From Oasisia sp. SBJ-2009 (lineage: Eukaryota > Annelida > Polychaeta > Sabellida > Siboglinidae), in contig OZ024861.1 of assembly GCA_964017155.1 (NCBI GenBank), positions 53,024,309 to 53,088,308 of the forward strand: a stretch of DNA of 64,000 nt, in the 5' to 3' direction. Both the position numbers and the translations under genes were made by a program. Numbering within the stretch: the stretch's first letter is position 1; every line of letters starts with the position of its first letter. This document shows, piece by piece, positions 33,378 to 46,119 of this stretch. The notes under the pieces were generated by a model, which saw nothing but the letters and a program-made list of their open reading frames with translations, was not told the origin of the DNA and searched no databases.

Positions 33378-34241
33378 GTAGACGGATGGGACTTTGTCGT
33401 TTTTCTCAGTTTTTCCGACGTATCACCCTGTTAAGGTCGCCAAATGCCTCGCTCGTCGTCTAATGATTTTATATTAGTGGTTCCTTATTACTCCCGCCGT
33501 TTACCCACCGGTCGGCACGGCACGGCACGGAACTTTGTTGAAACAGGTTTAAACAGAAATTCTCGTTTCCCCAACTGATCCCCCGTAGACGGATCGGACT
33601 TTGTCGTTTTCCTCGATTTTCCGAAAGTTGGCAAAATGACGCGCACGGCCATTGGGCTTCCTTGGGAGAGTCGTAGTTACTCCCCGTGCGCGACACACGC
33701 CCGAGAAGACCGACCGGCGCGTCGAACTTTGCCGTTTTTCTCGATTCGCAGAACTGATCCCCCGTAGACGGATAGGACTTAGTCGTTTTTCTCGATTTGT
33801 TTCCAAAAGTTGGCAAAACGACGCGCCCGGTCGGTCATTCGTCTACATGCACAAGTGATCTCTACCGTCGTCGAGTCCGTCTTTCCCGTCTCTCTCCCTC
33901 CGCCGGCCCGGGCCGGGCCGCGCCGGGCCGGGCCGGGCCGCGCCGATCAGTTACCGGCGGTCGGCCGGGCTTCGGAACGCGACCGGCGGCAAGGCTTCGG
34001 CGCACACGACCGGGCCAGGTTTCGGCACGCCGCTTGCTCAACTGATCCTCCGTAGACGGATCGGACTTTGTTGTCGTTTTCCTCGATTTCTCCAACTATC
34101 ACCCTGTTAAGGTCGCCAAATGCCTCGTCACCTCACCTAGTTAGTGGTTCCTTATTACTCCCGCCGTTTACCCGCCGGTCGGTACGGAATTCTGTTGAAA
34201 AGAATGTAGACAGACATTTACGCTTCCCCAACTGATCCCCC
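33378..34241 (+). repeat. Unit 30: A-B-C(deleted)-D
   Basis: Modules A 33378-33584, B 33585-33763, C 33764-34051 (288 bp, a 356 type less 68 bp), D 34052-34241. The left half has unit 1/11 markers and the right half unit 7/15 markers. Confidence 0.93.
33993..34008 (+). other. 68-bp deletion junction in module C
   Basis: The 16-bp sequence GGCTTCGGCGCACACG, normally present twice 68 bp apart in C, is here present once and leads straight into ACCGGGCCAGG. Everything between the two copies is missing. To the left C reads ACCGGCGGTCGG (unit 1/11 form); to the right the joint is TGATCCTCCG and D reads CACCTAGTTAG (unit 7/15 form). Confidence 0.88.
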
Positions 34242-35168
34242 GTAGACGGATGGGACTTTGTCGTTTTTCTCAGTTTTTCCGACGTATCACCCTGTTAAGG
34301 TCGCCAAATGCCTCGCTCGTCGTCTAATGATTTTATATTAGTGGTTCCTTATTACTCCCGCCGTTTACCCACCGGTCGGCACGGCACGGCACGGAACTTT
34401 GTTGAAACAGGTTTAAACAGGTATTCTCGTTTCCCCAACTGATCCCCCGTAGACGGATCGGACTTTGTCGTTTTCCTCGATTTTCCGAAAGTTGGCAAAA
34501 TGACGCGCACGGCCATTGGGCTTCCTTGGGAGAGGCGTAGTTACTCCCCGTGCGCGACACACGCCCGAGAAGACCGACCGGCGCGTCGAACTTTGCCGTT
34601 TTTCTCGATTCGCAGAACTGATCCCCCGTAAACGGATAGGACTTAGACGTTTTTCTCGATTTGTTTCGAAAAGTTGGCAAAACGACGCGCCCGGTCGGTC
34701 ATTCGTCTACATGCACAAGTGATCTCTACCGTCGTCGAGTCCGTCTTTCCCGTCTCTCTCCCTCCGCCGGCCCGGGCCGGGCCGCGCCGGGCCGGGCCGC
34801 GCCGATCAGTTACCGGCGCTCGGCCGGGCTTCGGAACGCGACCGGCGGCAAGGCTTCGGCGCACACGCCCGGGCCGGGCTTCGGCATGCGACCGGCGGCC
34901 GGGCTTCGGAACGCGACCAGGCTTCGGCGCACACGACCGGGCCAGGTTTCGGCACGCCGCTTGCTCAACTGATCCCCCGTAGACGGATCGGACTTTGTTG
35001 TCGTTTTCCTCGATTTCTCCAACTATCACCCTGTTAAGGTCGCCAAATGCCTCGTCACCTCATGTAGTTAGTGGTTCCTTATTACTCCCGTCGTTTACCC
35101 GCCGGTCGGTACGGAATTCTGTTGAAAAGAATGTAGACAGACATTTACGCTTCCCCAACTGATCCCCC
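34242..35168 (+). repeat. Unit 31: A-B-C-D
   Basis: Modules A 34242-34448, B 34449-34627, C 34628-34978, D 34979-35168. Copy of units 8/16 but without the extra CGGCA. Confidence 0.94.
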
Positions 35169-36312
35169 GTAGACGGATGGGACTTTGTCGTTTTTCTCAG
35201 TTTTTCCGACGTATCACCCTGTTAAGGTCGCAAAATGCCTCGCTCGTCGTCTAATGATTTTATATTAGTGGTTCCTTATTACTCCCGCCGTTTACCCACC
35301 GGTCGACACGGCCCGGCACGGAACTTTGTTGAAACAGGTTTAAACAGGTATTCTCGTTTCCCCAACTGAAACAGGTTTAAACAGAAATTCTCGTTTCCCC
35401 AACTGATCCCCCGTAGACGGATCGGACTTTGTCGTTTTCCTCGATTTTCCGAAAGTTGGCAAAATGACGCGCACGGCCATTGGGCTTCCTTGGGAGAGTC
35501 GTAGTTACTCCCCGTGCGCGACACACGCCCGAGAAGACCGACCGGCGCGTCGAACTTTGCCGTTTTTCTCGATTCGCAGAACTGATCCCCCGTAGACGGA
35601 TCGGACTTTGTCGTTTTCCTCGATTTTCCGAAAGTTGGCAAAATGACGCGCACGGCCATTGCGTTTCCTCGAGAGGGTCGTAGTTACTCCTCGTGCGCGA
35701 CACACGCCCGAGAAGACCGACCGGCACGTCGAACTTTGCCGTTTTTCTCGATTCGCAGAACTGATCCCCCGTAGACGGATTGGACTTAGACGTTTTTCTC
35801 GATTTGTTTCCAAAAGTTGGCAAAACGACGCGCCCGGTCGGTCATTCGTCTATATGCACAAGTGATCTCTACCGCCGTCGAGTCCGTCTTTCCCGTCTCT
35901 CTCCCTCCGCCGGCCAGGGCCGGGCCGCGCCGGGCCGGGCCGCGCCGATCAGTTACCGGCGCTCGGCCGGGCTTCGGAACGCGACCGGAGGCAAGGCTTC
36001 GGCGCACACGACCGGGTCGGGCTTCGGCATGCGACCGGCGGCCGGGCTTCGGAACGCGACCAGGCTTCGGCGCACACGACTGGGCCAGGTTTCGGCACGC
36101 CGCTTGCTCAACTGATCCCCCGTAGACTGATTCGGACTTTGTCGTCGTTTTCATCGATTTCTCCAACTATCACCCTGTTAAGGTCGCCAAATGCCTCGTC
36201 ACCTCATCTAGCTAGTGTTTCCTTATTACTCCCGCCATTTACCCACCGGTCGGCACGGAATTCTGTTGAAAAGAATGTAGACAGACATTTACGCTTCCCC
36301 AACTGATCCCCC
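35169..36312 (+). repeat. Unit 32: A*-B-B-C-D
   Basis: Modules A* 35169-35412, B 35413-35591, B 35592-35770, C 35771-36121, D 36122-36312. Copy of unit 17 at +19,070. Confidence 0.94.
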
Positions 36313-37231
36313 GTAGACGGATGGGACTTTGTCGTTTTTCTCAGTTTTTCCGACGTATCACCCTGTTAAGGTCGCCAAATGCCTCGCTCGTCGTCTAATG
36401 ATTTTATATTAGTGGTTCCTTATTACTCCCGCCGTTTACCCACCGGTCGGCACGGCACGGCACGGAACTTTGTTGAAACAGGTTTAAACAGGTATTCTCG
36501 TTTCCCCAACTGATCCCCCGTAGACGGATCGGACTTTGTCGTTTTCCTCGATTTTCCGAAAGTTGGCAAAATGACGCGCACGGCCATTGGGCTTCCTTGG
36601 GAGAGGCGTAGTTACTCCCCGTGCGCGACACACGCCCGAGAAGACCGACCGGCGCGTCGAACTTTGCCGTTTTTCTCGATTCGCAGAACTGATCCCCCGT
36701 AGACGGATAGGACTTAGTCGTTTTTCTCGATTTGTTTCCAAAAGTTGGCAAAACGACGCGCCCGGTCGGTCATTCGTCTACATGCACAAGTGATCTCTAC
36801 CGTCGTCGAGTCCGTCTTTCCCGTCTCTCTCCCTCCGCGAAGGGCCGCGCCGGGCCGGGCCGCGCCGATCAGTTACCGGCGCTCGGCCGGGCTTCGGAAC
36901 GCGACCGGAGGCAAGGCTTCGGCGCACACGACCGGGCCGGGCTTCGGCATGCGACAGGCGGCCGGGCTTCGGAACGCGACCAGGCTTCGGCGCACACGAC
37001 TGGGCCAGGTTTCGGCACGCCGCTTGCTCAACTGATCCCCCGTAGACTGATTCGGACTTTGTCGTCGTTTTCATCGATTTCTCCAACTATCACCCTGTTA
37101 AGGTCGCCAAATGCCTCGACACCTCATCTAGCTAGTGGTTCCTTATTACTCCCGCCGTTTACCCACCGGTCGGCACGGAATTCTGTTGAAAAGAATGTAG
37201 ACAGACATTTACGCTTCCCCAACTGATCCCC
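36313..37231 (+). repeat. Unit 33: A-B-C-D
   Basis: Modules A 36313-36519, B 36520-36698, C 36699-37041 (343 type), D 37042-37231. A and B copy unit 18; C and D are of unit 4 type. Confidence 0.94.
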
Positions 37232-37419
37232 GTAGACGGATGGGACTTTGTCGTTTTTCTCAGTTTTTCCGACGTATCACCCTGTTAAGGTCGCCAAATG
37301 CCTCGTCACCTCATCTAGTTAGTGGTTCCTTATTACTCCCGCCGTTTACCCGCCGGTCGGTACGGAATTCTGTTGAAAAGAATGTAGACAGACATTTACG
37401 CTTCCCCAACTGATCCCCC
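37232..37419 (+). repeat. Hybrid module A/D
   Basis: 3870-type hybrid, again directly after a unit with a 343-bp C. Confidence 0.92.
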
Positions 37420-38351
37420 GTAGACGGATGGGACTTTGTCGTTTTTCTCAGTTTTTCCGACGTATCACCCTGTTAAGGTCGCCAAATGCCTCGCTCGTCG
37501 TCTAATGATTTTATATTAGTGGTTCCTTATTACTCCCGCCGTTTACCCACCGGTCGGCACGGCACGGCACGGAACTTTGTTGAAACAGGTTTAAACAGAA
37601 ATTCTCGTTTCCCCAACTGATCCCCCGTAGACGGATCGGACTTTGTCGTTTTCCTCGATTTTCTGAAAGTTGGCAAAATGACGCGCACGGCCATTGGGCT
37701 TCCTTGGGAGAGTCGTAGTTACTCCCCGTGCGCGACACACGCCCGAGAAGACCGACCGGCGCGTCGAACTTTGCCGTTTTTCTCGATTCGCAGAACTGAT
37801 CCCCCGTAGACGGATAGGACTTAGTCGTTTTTCTCGATTTGTTTCCAAAAGTTGGCAAAACGACGCGCCCGGTCGGTCATTCGTCTACATGCACAAGTGA
37901 TCTCTACCGTCGTCGAGTCCGTCTTTCCCGTCTCTCTCCCTCCGCCGGCCCGGGCCGGGCCGCGCCGGGCCTGGCCGGGCCGCGCCGATCAGTTACCGGC
38001 GCTCGGCCGGGCTTCGGAACGCGACCGGCGGCAAGGCTTCGGCGCACACGCCCGGGCCGGGCTTCGGCATGCGACCGGCGGCCGGGCTTCGGAACGCGAC
38101 CAGGCTTCGGCGCACACGACCGGGCCAGGTTTCGGCACGCCGCTTGCTCAACTGATCCCCCGTAGACGGATCGGACTTTGTTGTCGTTTTCCTCGATTTC
38201 TCCAACTATCACCCTGTTAAGGTCGCCAAATGCCTCGTCACCTCATGTAGTTAGTGGTTCCTTATTACTCCCGCCGTTTACCCGCCGGTCGGTACGGAAT
38301 TCTGTTGAAAAGAATGTAGACAGACATTTACGCTTCCCCAACTGATCCCCC
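37420..38351 (+). repeat. Unit 34: A-B-C-D
   Basis: Modules A 37420-37626, B 37627-37805 (private TTTTCTGAAAG), C 37806-38161 (GGGCCTGGCC as in unit 18), D 38162-38351. Confidence 0.94.
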
Positions 38352-39864
38352 GTAGACGGATGGGACTTTGTCGTTTTTCTCAGTTTTTCCGACGTATCAC
38401 CCTGTTAAGGTCGCAAAATGCCTCGCTCGTCGTCTAATGATTTTATATTAGTGGTTCCTTATTACTCCCGCCGTTTACCCACCGGTCGACACGGCCCGGC
38501 ACGGAACTTTGTTGAAACAGGTTTAAACAGGTATTCTCGTTTCCCCAACTGAAACAGGTTTAAACAGAAATTCTCGTTTCCCCAACTGATCCCCCGTAGA
38601 CGGATCGGACTTTGTCGTTTTCCTCGATTTTCCGAAAGTTGGCAAAATGACGCGCACGGCCATTGGGCTTCCTTGGGAGAGTCGTAGTTACTCCCCGTGC
38701 GCGACACACGCCCGAGAAGACCGACCGGCGCGTCGAACTTTGCCGTTTTTCTCGATTCGCAGAACTGATCCCCCGTAGACGGATCGGACTTTGTCGTTTT
38801 CCTCGATTTTCCGAAAGTTGGCAAAATGACGCGCACGGCCATTGCGTTTCCTCGAGAGGGTCGTAGTTACTCCTCGTGCGCGACACACGCCCGAGAAGAC
38901 CGACCGGCGCGTCGAACTTTGCCGTTTTTCTCGATTCGCAGAACTTATCCCCCGCAGACGGATATGACTTAGTCGTTTTCCTCGATTTTCCGAAAGTTGG
39001 CCAAATGACGCGCACGGCCATTGCGTTTCCTCGAGAGGGTCGTAGTTACTCCTCGTGCGCGACACACGCCCAAGAAGACCGACCGGCGCGTCGAACTTTG
39101 CCGTTTTTCTCGATTCGCAGAACTGATCCCCCGTAGACGGATAGGACTTAGTCGTTTTTCTCGATTTGTTTCCAAAAGTTGGCAAAACGACGCGCCCGGT
39201 CGGTCATTCGTCTATATGCACAAGTGATCTCTACCGCCGTCGAGTCCGTCTTTCCCGTCTCTCTCCCTCCGCCGGCCAGGGCCGGGCCGCGCCGGGCCGG
39301 GCCGCGCCGATCAGTTACCGGCGCTCGGCCGGGCTTCGGAACGCGACCGGAGGCAAGGCTTCGGCGCACACGACCGGGTCGGGCTTCGGCATGCGACCGG
39401 CGGCCGGGCTTCGGAACGCGACCAGGCTTCGGCGCACACGACTGGGCCAGGTTTCGGCACGCCGCTTGCTCAACTGATCCCCCGTAGACTGATTCGGACT
39501 TTGTCGTCGTTTTCATCGATTTCTCCAACTATCACCCTGTTAAGGTCGCCAAATGCCTCGTCACCTCATCTAGCTAGTGTTTCCTTATTACTCCCGCCAT
39601 TTACCCACCGGTCGGCACGGAATTCTGTTGAAAAGAATGTAGACAGACATTTACGCTTCCCCAACTGATCCCCCGTAGACGGATCGGACTTTGGCGTCGT
39701 TTTCCTCTATTTCTCCAACTATCACCCTGTTAAGGTCGCCAAATGCCTCGTCACCTCATCTAGTTAGTGGTTCCTTATTACTCCCGCCGTTTACCCGCCG
39801 GTCGGTACGGAATTCTGTTGAAAAGAATGTAGACAGACATTTACGCTTCCCCAACTGATCCCCC
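38352..39864 (+). repeat. Unit 35: A*-B-B-B-C-D-D
   Basis: Modules A* 38352-38595, B 38596-38774, B 38775-38953, B 38954-39132, C 39133-39483, D 39484-39674, D 39675-39864. Copy of unit 19 at +20,177. Confidence 0.94.
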
Positions 39865-40960
39865 GTAGACGGATGGGACTTTGTCGTTTTTCTCAGTTTT
39901 TCCGACGTATCACCCTGTTAAGGTCGCCAAATGCCTCGCTCGTCGTCTAATGATTTTATATTAGTGGTTCCTTATTACTCCCGCCGTTTACCCACCGGTC
40001 GGCACGGCACGGCACGGAACTTTGTTGAAATAGGTTTAAACAGAAATTATCGTTTCCCCAACTGATCCCCGTAGACGGATCGGACTTTGTCGTTTTCCTC
40101 GATTTTCCGAAAGTTGGCAAAATGACGCGCACGGCCATTGGGCTTCCTCGGGAGAGTCGTAGTTACTCCCCGTGCGCGACACACGCCCGAGAAGACCGAC
40201 CGGCGCGTCGAACTTTGCCGTTTTTCTCGACTCGCAGAACTGATCCCCGCAAACGGATATGATTTAGTCGTTTTCCTCGAGTTTCCGAAAGTTGGCCATA
40301 TGACGCGCACGGCCATTGCGTTTCCTCGAGAGGGTCGTAGTTACTCCCCGTGCGCGACACACGCCCGAGAAGACCGACCGGCGCGTCGAACTTTGCCGTT
40401 TTTCTCGATTCGCAGAACTGATCCCCCGTAGACGGATAGGACTTAATCGTTTTTCTCGATTTGTTTCCAAAAGTTGGCAAAACGACGCGCCCGGTCGGTC
40501 ATTCGTCTACATGCACAAGTGATCTCTACCGTCGTCGAGTCCGTCTTTCCCGTCTCTCTCCCTCCGCGAAGGGCCGCGCCGGGCCGGGCCGCGCCGATCA
40601 GTTACCGGCGCTCGGCCGGGCTTCGGAACGCGACCGGAGGCAAGGCTTCGGCGCACACGACCGGGCCGGGCTTCGGCATGCGACAGGCGGCCGGGCTTCG
40701 GAACGCGACCAGGCTTCGGCGCACACGACTGGGCCAGGTTTCGGCACGCCGCTTGCTCAACTGATCCCCCGTAGACTGATTCGGACTTTGTCGTCGTTTT
40801 CCTCGATTTCTCCAACTATCACCTTGTTAAGGTCGCCAAATGCCTCGTCACCTCATCTAGTTAGTGGTTCCTTATTACTCCCTCCGTTTACCCACCGGTC
40901 GGCACGGAATTCTGTTGAAAAGAATGTAGACAGACATTTACGCTTCCCCAACTGATCCCC
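39865..40960 (+). repeat. Unit 36: A-B-B-C-D
   Basis: Modules A 39865-40070, B 40071-40248, B 40249-40427, C 40428-40770 (343 type), D 40771-40960. Copy of unit 20 up to D. D is itself mixed: head of the GTCGTCG kind, body with CACCTTGTTAAGG and CCCTCCGTTT. Confidence 0.93.
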
Positions 40961-42257
40961 GTAGACGGATGGGACTTTGTCGTTTTTCTCAGTTTTTCCG
41001 ACGTATCACCCTGTTAAGGTCGCCAAATGCCTCGCTCGTCGTCCAATGATTTTATATTAGTGGTTCCTTATTACTCCCGCCGTTTACCCACCGGTCGGCA
41101 CGGCACGGCACGGAACTTTGTTGAAACAGGTTTAAACAGAAATTCTCGTTTCCCCAACTGATCCCCCGTAGACGGATCGGACTTTGTCGTTTTCCTCGAT
41201 TTTCCGAAAGTTGGCAAAATGACGCGCACGGCCGTTGCGTTTCCTCGAGAGGGTCGTAGTTACTCCTCGTGCGCGACACACGCCCGAGAAGACCGACCGG
41301 CGCGTCGAACTTTGCCGTTTTTCTCGATTCGCAGAACTGATCCCCCGCAGACGGATATGACTTAGTCGTTTTCCTCGATTTTCCGAAAGTTGGCCAAATG
41401 ACGCGCACGGCCATTGCGTTTCCTCGAGAGGGTCGTAGTTACTCCTCGTGCGCGACACACGCCCAAGAAGACCGACCGGCGCGTCGAACTTTGCCGTTTT
41501 TCTCGATTCGCAGAACTGATCCCCCGTAGAAGGATAGGACTTAGTCGTTTTTCTCGATTTGTTTCCAAAAGTTGGCAAAACGACGCGCCCGGTCGGTCAT
41601 TCGTCTACATGCACAAGTGATCTCTACCGTCGTCGAGTCCGTCTTTCCCGTCTCTCTCCCTCCGCCGGCCAGGGCCGGGCCGCGCCGGGCCGGGCCGCGC
41701 CGATCAGTTACCGGCGCTCGGCCGGGCTTCGGAACGCGACCGGAGGCAAGGCTTCGGCGCACACGACCGGGCCGGGCTTCGGCATGCGACCGGCGGCCGG
41801 GCTTCGGAACGCGACCAGGCTTCGGCGCACACGACTGGGCCAGGTTTCGGCACGCCGCTTGCTCAACTGATCCCCCGTAGACTGATTCGGACTTTGTCGT
41901 CGTTTTCATCGATTTCTCCAACTATCACCCTGTTAAGGTCGCCAAATGCCTCGTCACCTCATCTAGCTAGTGTTTCCTTATTACTCCCGCCATTTACCCA
42001 CCGGTCGGCACGGAATTCTGTTGAAAAGAATGTAGACAGACATTTACGCTTCCCCAACTGATCCCCCGTAGACGGATCGGACTTTGGCGTCGTTTTCCTC
42101 TATTTCTCCAACTATCACCCTGTTAAGGTCGCCAAATGCCTCGTCACCTCATCTAGTTAGTGGTTCCTTATTACTCCCGCCGTTTACCCGCCGGTCGGTA
42201 CGGAATTCTGTTGAAAAGAATGTAGACAGACATTTACGCTTCCCCAACTGATCCCCC
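40961..42257 (+). repeat. Unit 37: A-B-B-C-D-D
   Basis: Modules A 40961-41167, B 41168-41346, B 41347-41525, C 41526-41876 (GTAGAAGG start), D 41877-42067, D 42068-42257. A and the first B copy unit 26, but the C/B hybrid module is absent. Confidence 0.93.
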
Positions 42258-44640
42258 GTAGACGGATGGGACTTTGTCGTTTTTCTCAGTTTTTCCGACG
42301 TATCACCCTGTTAAGGTCGCCAAATGCCTCGCTCGTCGTCTAATGATTTTATATTAGTGGTTCCTTATTACTCCCGCCGTTTACCCACCGGTCGGCACGG
42401 CACGGCACGGAACTTTGTTGAAACAGGTTTAAACAGAAATTATCGTTTCCCCAACTGATCCCCGTAGACGGATCGGACTTTGTCGTTTTCCTCGATTTTC
42501 CGAAAGTTGGCAAAATGACGCGCACGGCCATTGGGCTTCCTCGGGAGAGTCGTAGTTACTCCCCGTGCGCGACACACGCCCGAGAAGACCGACCGGCGCG
42601 TCGAACTTTGCCGTTTTTCTCGATTCGCAGAACTGATCCCCCGCAGACGGATATGACAGTCGTTTTCCTCGATTTTCCGAAAGTTGGCCAAATGACGCGC
42701 ACGGCCATTGCGTTTCCTCGAGAGGGTCGTAGTTACTCCTCGTGCGCGACACACGCCCGAGAAGACCGACCGGCGCGTCGAACTTTGCCGTTTTTCTCGA
42801 TTCGCAGAACTGATCCCCCGTAGAAGGATAGGACTTAGTCGTTTTTCTCGATTTGTTTCCAAAAGTTGGCAAAACGACGCGCCCGGTCGGTCATTCGTCT
42901 ACATGCACAAGTGATCTCTACCGTCGTCGAGTCCGTCTTTCCCGTCTCTCTCCCTCCGCCGGCCCGGGCCGGGCCGCGCCGGGCCGGGCCGCGCCGATCA
43001 GTTACCGGCGCTCTGCCGGACTTCGGAACGCGACCGGAGGCAAGGCTTCGGCGCACACGACCGGGCCGGGCTTCGGCATGCGACCGGCGGCCGGGCTTCG
43101 GAACGCGACCAGGCTTCGGCGCACACGACCGGGCCAGGTTTCGGCACGCCGCTTGCTCAACTGATCCCCCGTAGACGGATTCGGACTTTGTCGTCGTTTT
43201 CATCGATTTCTCCAACTATCACCCTGTTAAGGTCGCCAAATGCCTCGTCTCCTCATCTAGCTAGTGTTTCCTTATTACTCCCGCCATTTACCCACCGGTC
43301 GGCACGGAATTCTGTTGAAAAGAATGTAGACAGACATTTACGCTTCCCCAACTGATCCCCCGTAGACGGATCGGACTTTGGCGTCGTTTTCCTCGATTTC
43401 TCCAACTATCACCCTGTTAAGGTCGCCAAATGCCTCGTCACCTCATCTAGTTAGTGTTTCCTTATTACTCCCGCCGTTTACCCGCCGGTCGGGACGGAAT
43501 TCTGTTGAAAAGAATGTAGACAGACATTTACGCTTCCCCAACTGATCCCCCGTAGACGGATCGGACTTTGTCGTTTTCCTCGATTTTCCGAAAGTTGGCA
43601 CAATGACGCGCACGGCCATTGTGCTTCCTTGGGAGAGTCGTAGTTACTCCCCGTGCGCGACACACGCCCGAGAAGACCGACCGGCGCGTCGAACTTTGCC
43701 GTTTTTCTCGATTCGCAGAACTGATCCACCGCAGACGGATATGACTTAGTCGTTTTCCTCGATTTTCCGAAAGTTGGCCATATGACGCGCACGGCCATTG
43801 TGTTTCCTCGAGAGAGTCGTAGTTACTCCCCTTGCGCGACACACGCCCGAGAAGACCGACCGGCGCGTCGAACTTTGCCGTTTTTCTCGATTCGCAGAAC
43901 TGATCCCCCGTAGACGGATAGGACTTAGTCGTTTTTCTCGATTTGTTTCCAAAAGTTGGCAAAACGACGCGCCCGGTCGGTCATTCGTCTACATGCACAA
44001 GTGATCTCTACCGTCGTCGAGTCCGTCTTTCCCGTCTCTCTCCCTCCGCCGGCCAGGGCCGGGCCGCGCCGGGCCGGGCCGCGCCGATCAGTTACCGGCG
44101 CTCGGCCGGGCTTCGGAACGCGACCGGAGGCAAGGCTTCGGCGCACACGACCGGGCCGGGCTTCGGCATGCGACCGGCGGCCGGGCTTCGGAACGCGACC
44201 AGGCTTCGGCGCACACGACTGGGCCAGGTTTCGGCACGCCGCTTGCTCAACTGATCCCCCGTAGACTGATTCGGACTTTGTCGTCGTTTTCATCGATTTC
44301 TCCAACTATCACCCTGTTAAGGTCGCCAAATGCCTCGTCACCTCATCTAGCTAGTGTTTCCTTATTACTCCCGCCATTTACCCACCGGTCGGCACGGAAT
44401 TCTGTTGAAAAGAATGTAGACAGACATTTACGCTTCCCCAACTGATCCCCCGTAGACGGATCGGACTTTGGCGTCGTTTTCCTCGATTTCTCCAACTATC
44501 ACCTTGTTAAGGTCGCCAAATGCCTCGTCACCTCATCTAGTTAGTGGTTCCTTATTACTCCCTCCGTTTACCCACCGGTCGGCACGGAATTCTGTTGAAA
44601 AGAATGTAGACAGACATTTACGCTTCCCCAACTGATCCCC
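42258..44640 (+). repeat. Unit 38: A-B-B-C-D-D-B-B-C-D-D
   Basis: Modules A 42258-42463, B 42464-42642, B 42643-42819 (177 bp), C 42820-43170 (CGCTCTGCCGGAC), D 43171-43361, D 43362-43551, B 43552-43730, B 43731-43909, C 43910-44260, D 44261-44451, D 44452-44640. Parallels unit 28 at +12,359. Confidence 0.92.
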
Positions 44641-46119
44641 GTAGACGGATGGGACTTTGTCGTTTTTCTCAGTTTTTCCGACGTATCACCCTGTTAAGGT
44701 CGCCAAATGCCTCGCTCGTCGTCCAATGATTTTATATTAGTGGTTCCTTATTACTCCCGCCGTTTACCCACCGGTCGGCACGGCACGGCACGGAACTTTG
44801 TTGAAACAGGTTTAAACAGAAATTCTCGTTTCCCCAACTGATCCCCCGTAGACGGATCGGACTTTGTCGTTTTCCTCGATTTTCCGAAAGTTGGCAAAAT
44901 GACGCGCACGGCCGTTGCGTTTCCTCGAGAGGGTCGTAGTTACTCCTCGTGCGCGACACACGCCCGAGAAGACCGACCGGCGCGTCGAACTTTGCCGTTT
45001 TTCTCGATTCGCAGAACTGATCCCCCGCAGACGGATATGACTTAGTCGTTTTCCTCGATTTTCCGAAAGTTGGCCAAATGACGCGCACGGCCATTGCGTT
45101 TCCTCGAGAGGGTCGTAGTTACTCCTCGTGCGCGACACACGCCCAAGAAGACCGACCGGCGCGTCGAACTTTGCCGTTTTTCTCGATTCGCAGAACTGAT
45201 CCCCCGTAGACGGATAGGACTTAGTCGTTTTTCTCGATTTGTTTCAAAAAGTTGGCCAAATGACGCGCACGGCCATTGCGTTTCCTCGAGAGAGTCGTAG
45301 TTACTCCCCGTGCGCGACACACGCCAGAGAAGACCGACCGGCGCGTCGAACTTTGCCGTTTTTCTCGATTCGCAGAACTGATCCCCCGTAGACGGATAGG
45401 ACTTAGTCGTTTTTCTCGATTTGTTTCCAAAAGTTGGCAAAACGACGCGCCCGGTCGGTCATTCGTCTACATGCACAAGTGATCTCTACCGTCGTCGAGT
45501 CCGTCTTTCCCGTCTCTCTCCCTCCGCCGGCCAGGGCCGGGCCGCGCCGGGCCGGGCCGCGCCGATCAGTTACCGGCGCTCGGCCGGGCTTCGGAACGCG
45601 ACCGGAGGCAAGGCTTCGGCGCACACGACCGGGCCGGGCTTCGGCATGCGACCGGCGGCCGGGCTTCGGAACGCGACCAGGCTTCGGCGCACACGACTGG
45701 GCCAGGTTTCGGCACGCCGCTTGCTCAACTGATCCCCCGTAGACTGATTCGGACTTTGTCGTCGTTTTCATCGATTTCTCCAACTATCACCCTGTTAAGG
45801 TCGCCAAATGCCTCGTCACCTCATCTAGCTAGTGTTTCCTTATTACTCCCGCCATTTACCCACCGGTCGGCACGGAATTCTGTTGAAAAGAATGTAGACA
45901 GACATTTACGCTTCCCCAACTGATCCCCCGTAGACGGATCGGACTTTGGCGTCGTTTTCCTCTATTTCTCCAACTATCACCCTGTTAAGGTCGCCAAATG
46001 CCTCGTCACCTCATCTAGTTAGTGGTTCCTTATTACTCCCGCCGTTTACCCGCCGGTCGGTACGGAATTCTGTTGAAAAGAATGTAGACAGACATTTACG
46101 CTTCCCCAACTGATCCCCC
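44641..46119 (+). repeat. Unit 39: A-B-B-(C/B hybrid)-C-D-D
   Basis: Modules A 44641-44847, B 44848-45026, B 45027-45205, C/B hybrid 45206-45387, C 45388-45738, D 45739-45929, D 45930-46119. Copy of unit 27 at +16,221. Confidence 0.93.

Larger units (their letters stand above)
34047..40800 (+). repeat. Second copy of the 15.0-20.6 kb region
   Basis: 34.45-36.7 kb follows 15.4-17.6 kb at +19,070, and 37.85-40.8 kb follows 17.67-20.6 kb at +20,177. The 1,107-bp difference is one extra C-D-hybrid-A-B segment at about 36.7-37.8 kb. The A module at 34242 lacks the extra CGGCA of its partner. Confidence 0.83.
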
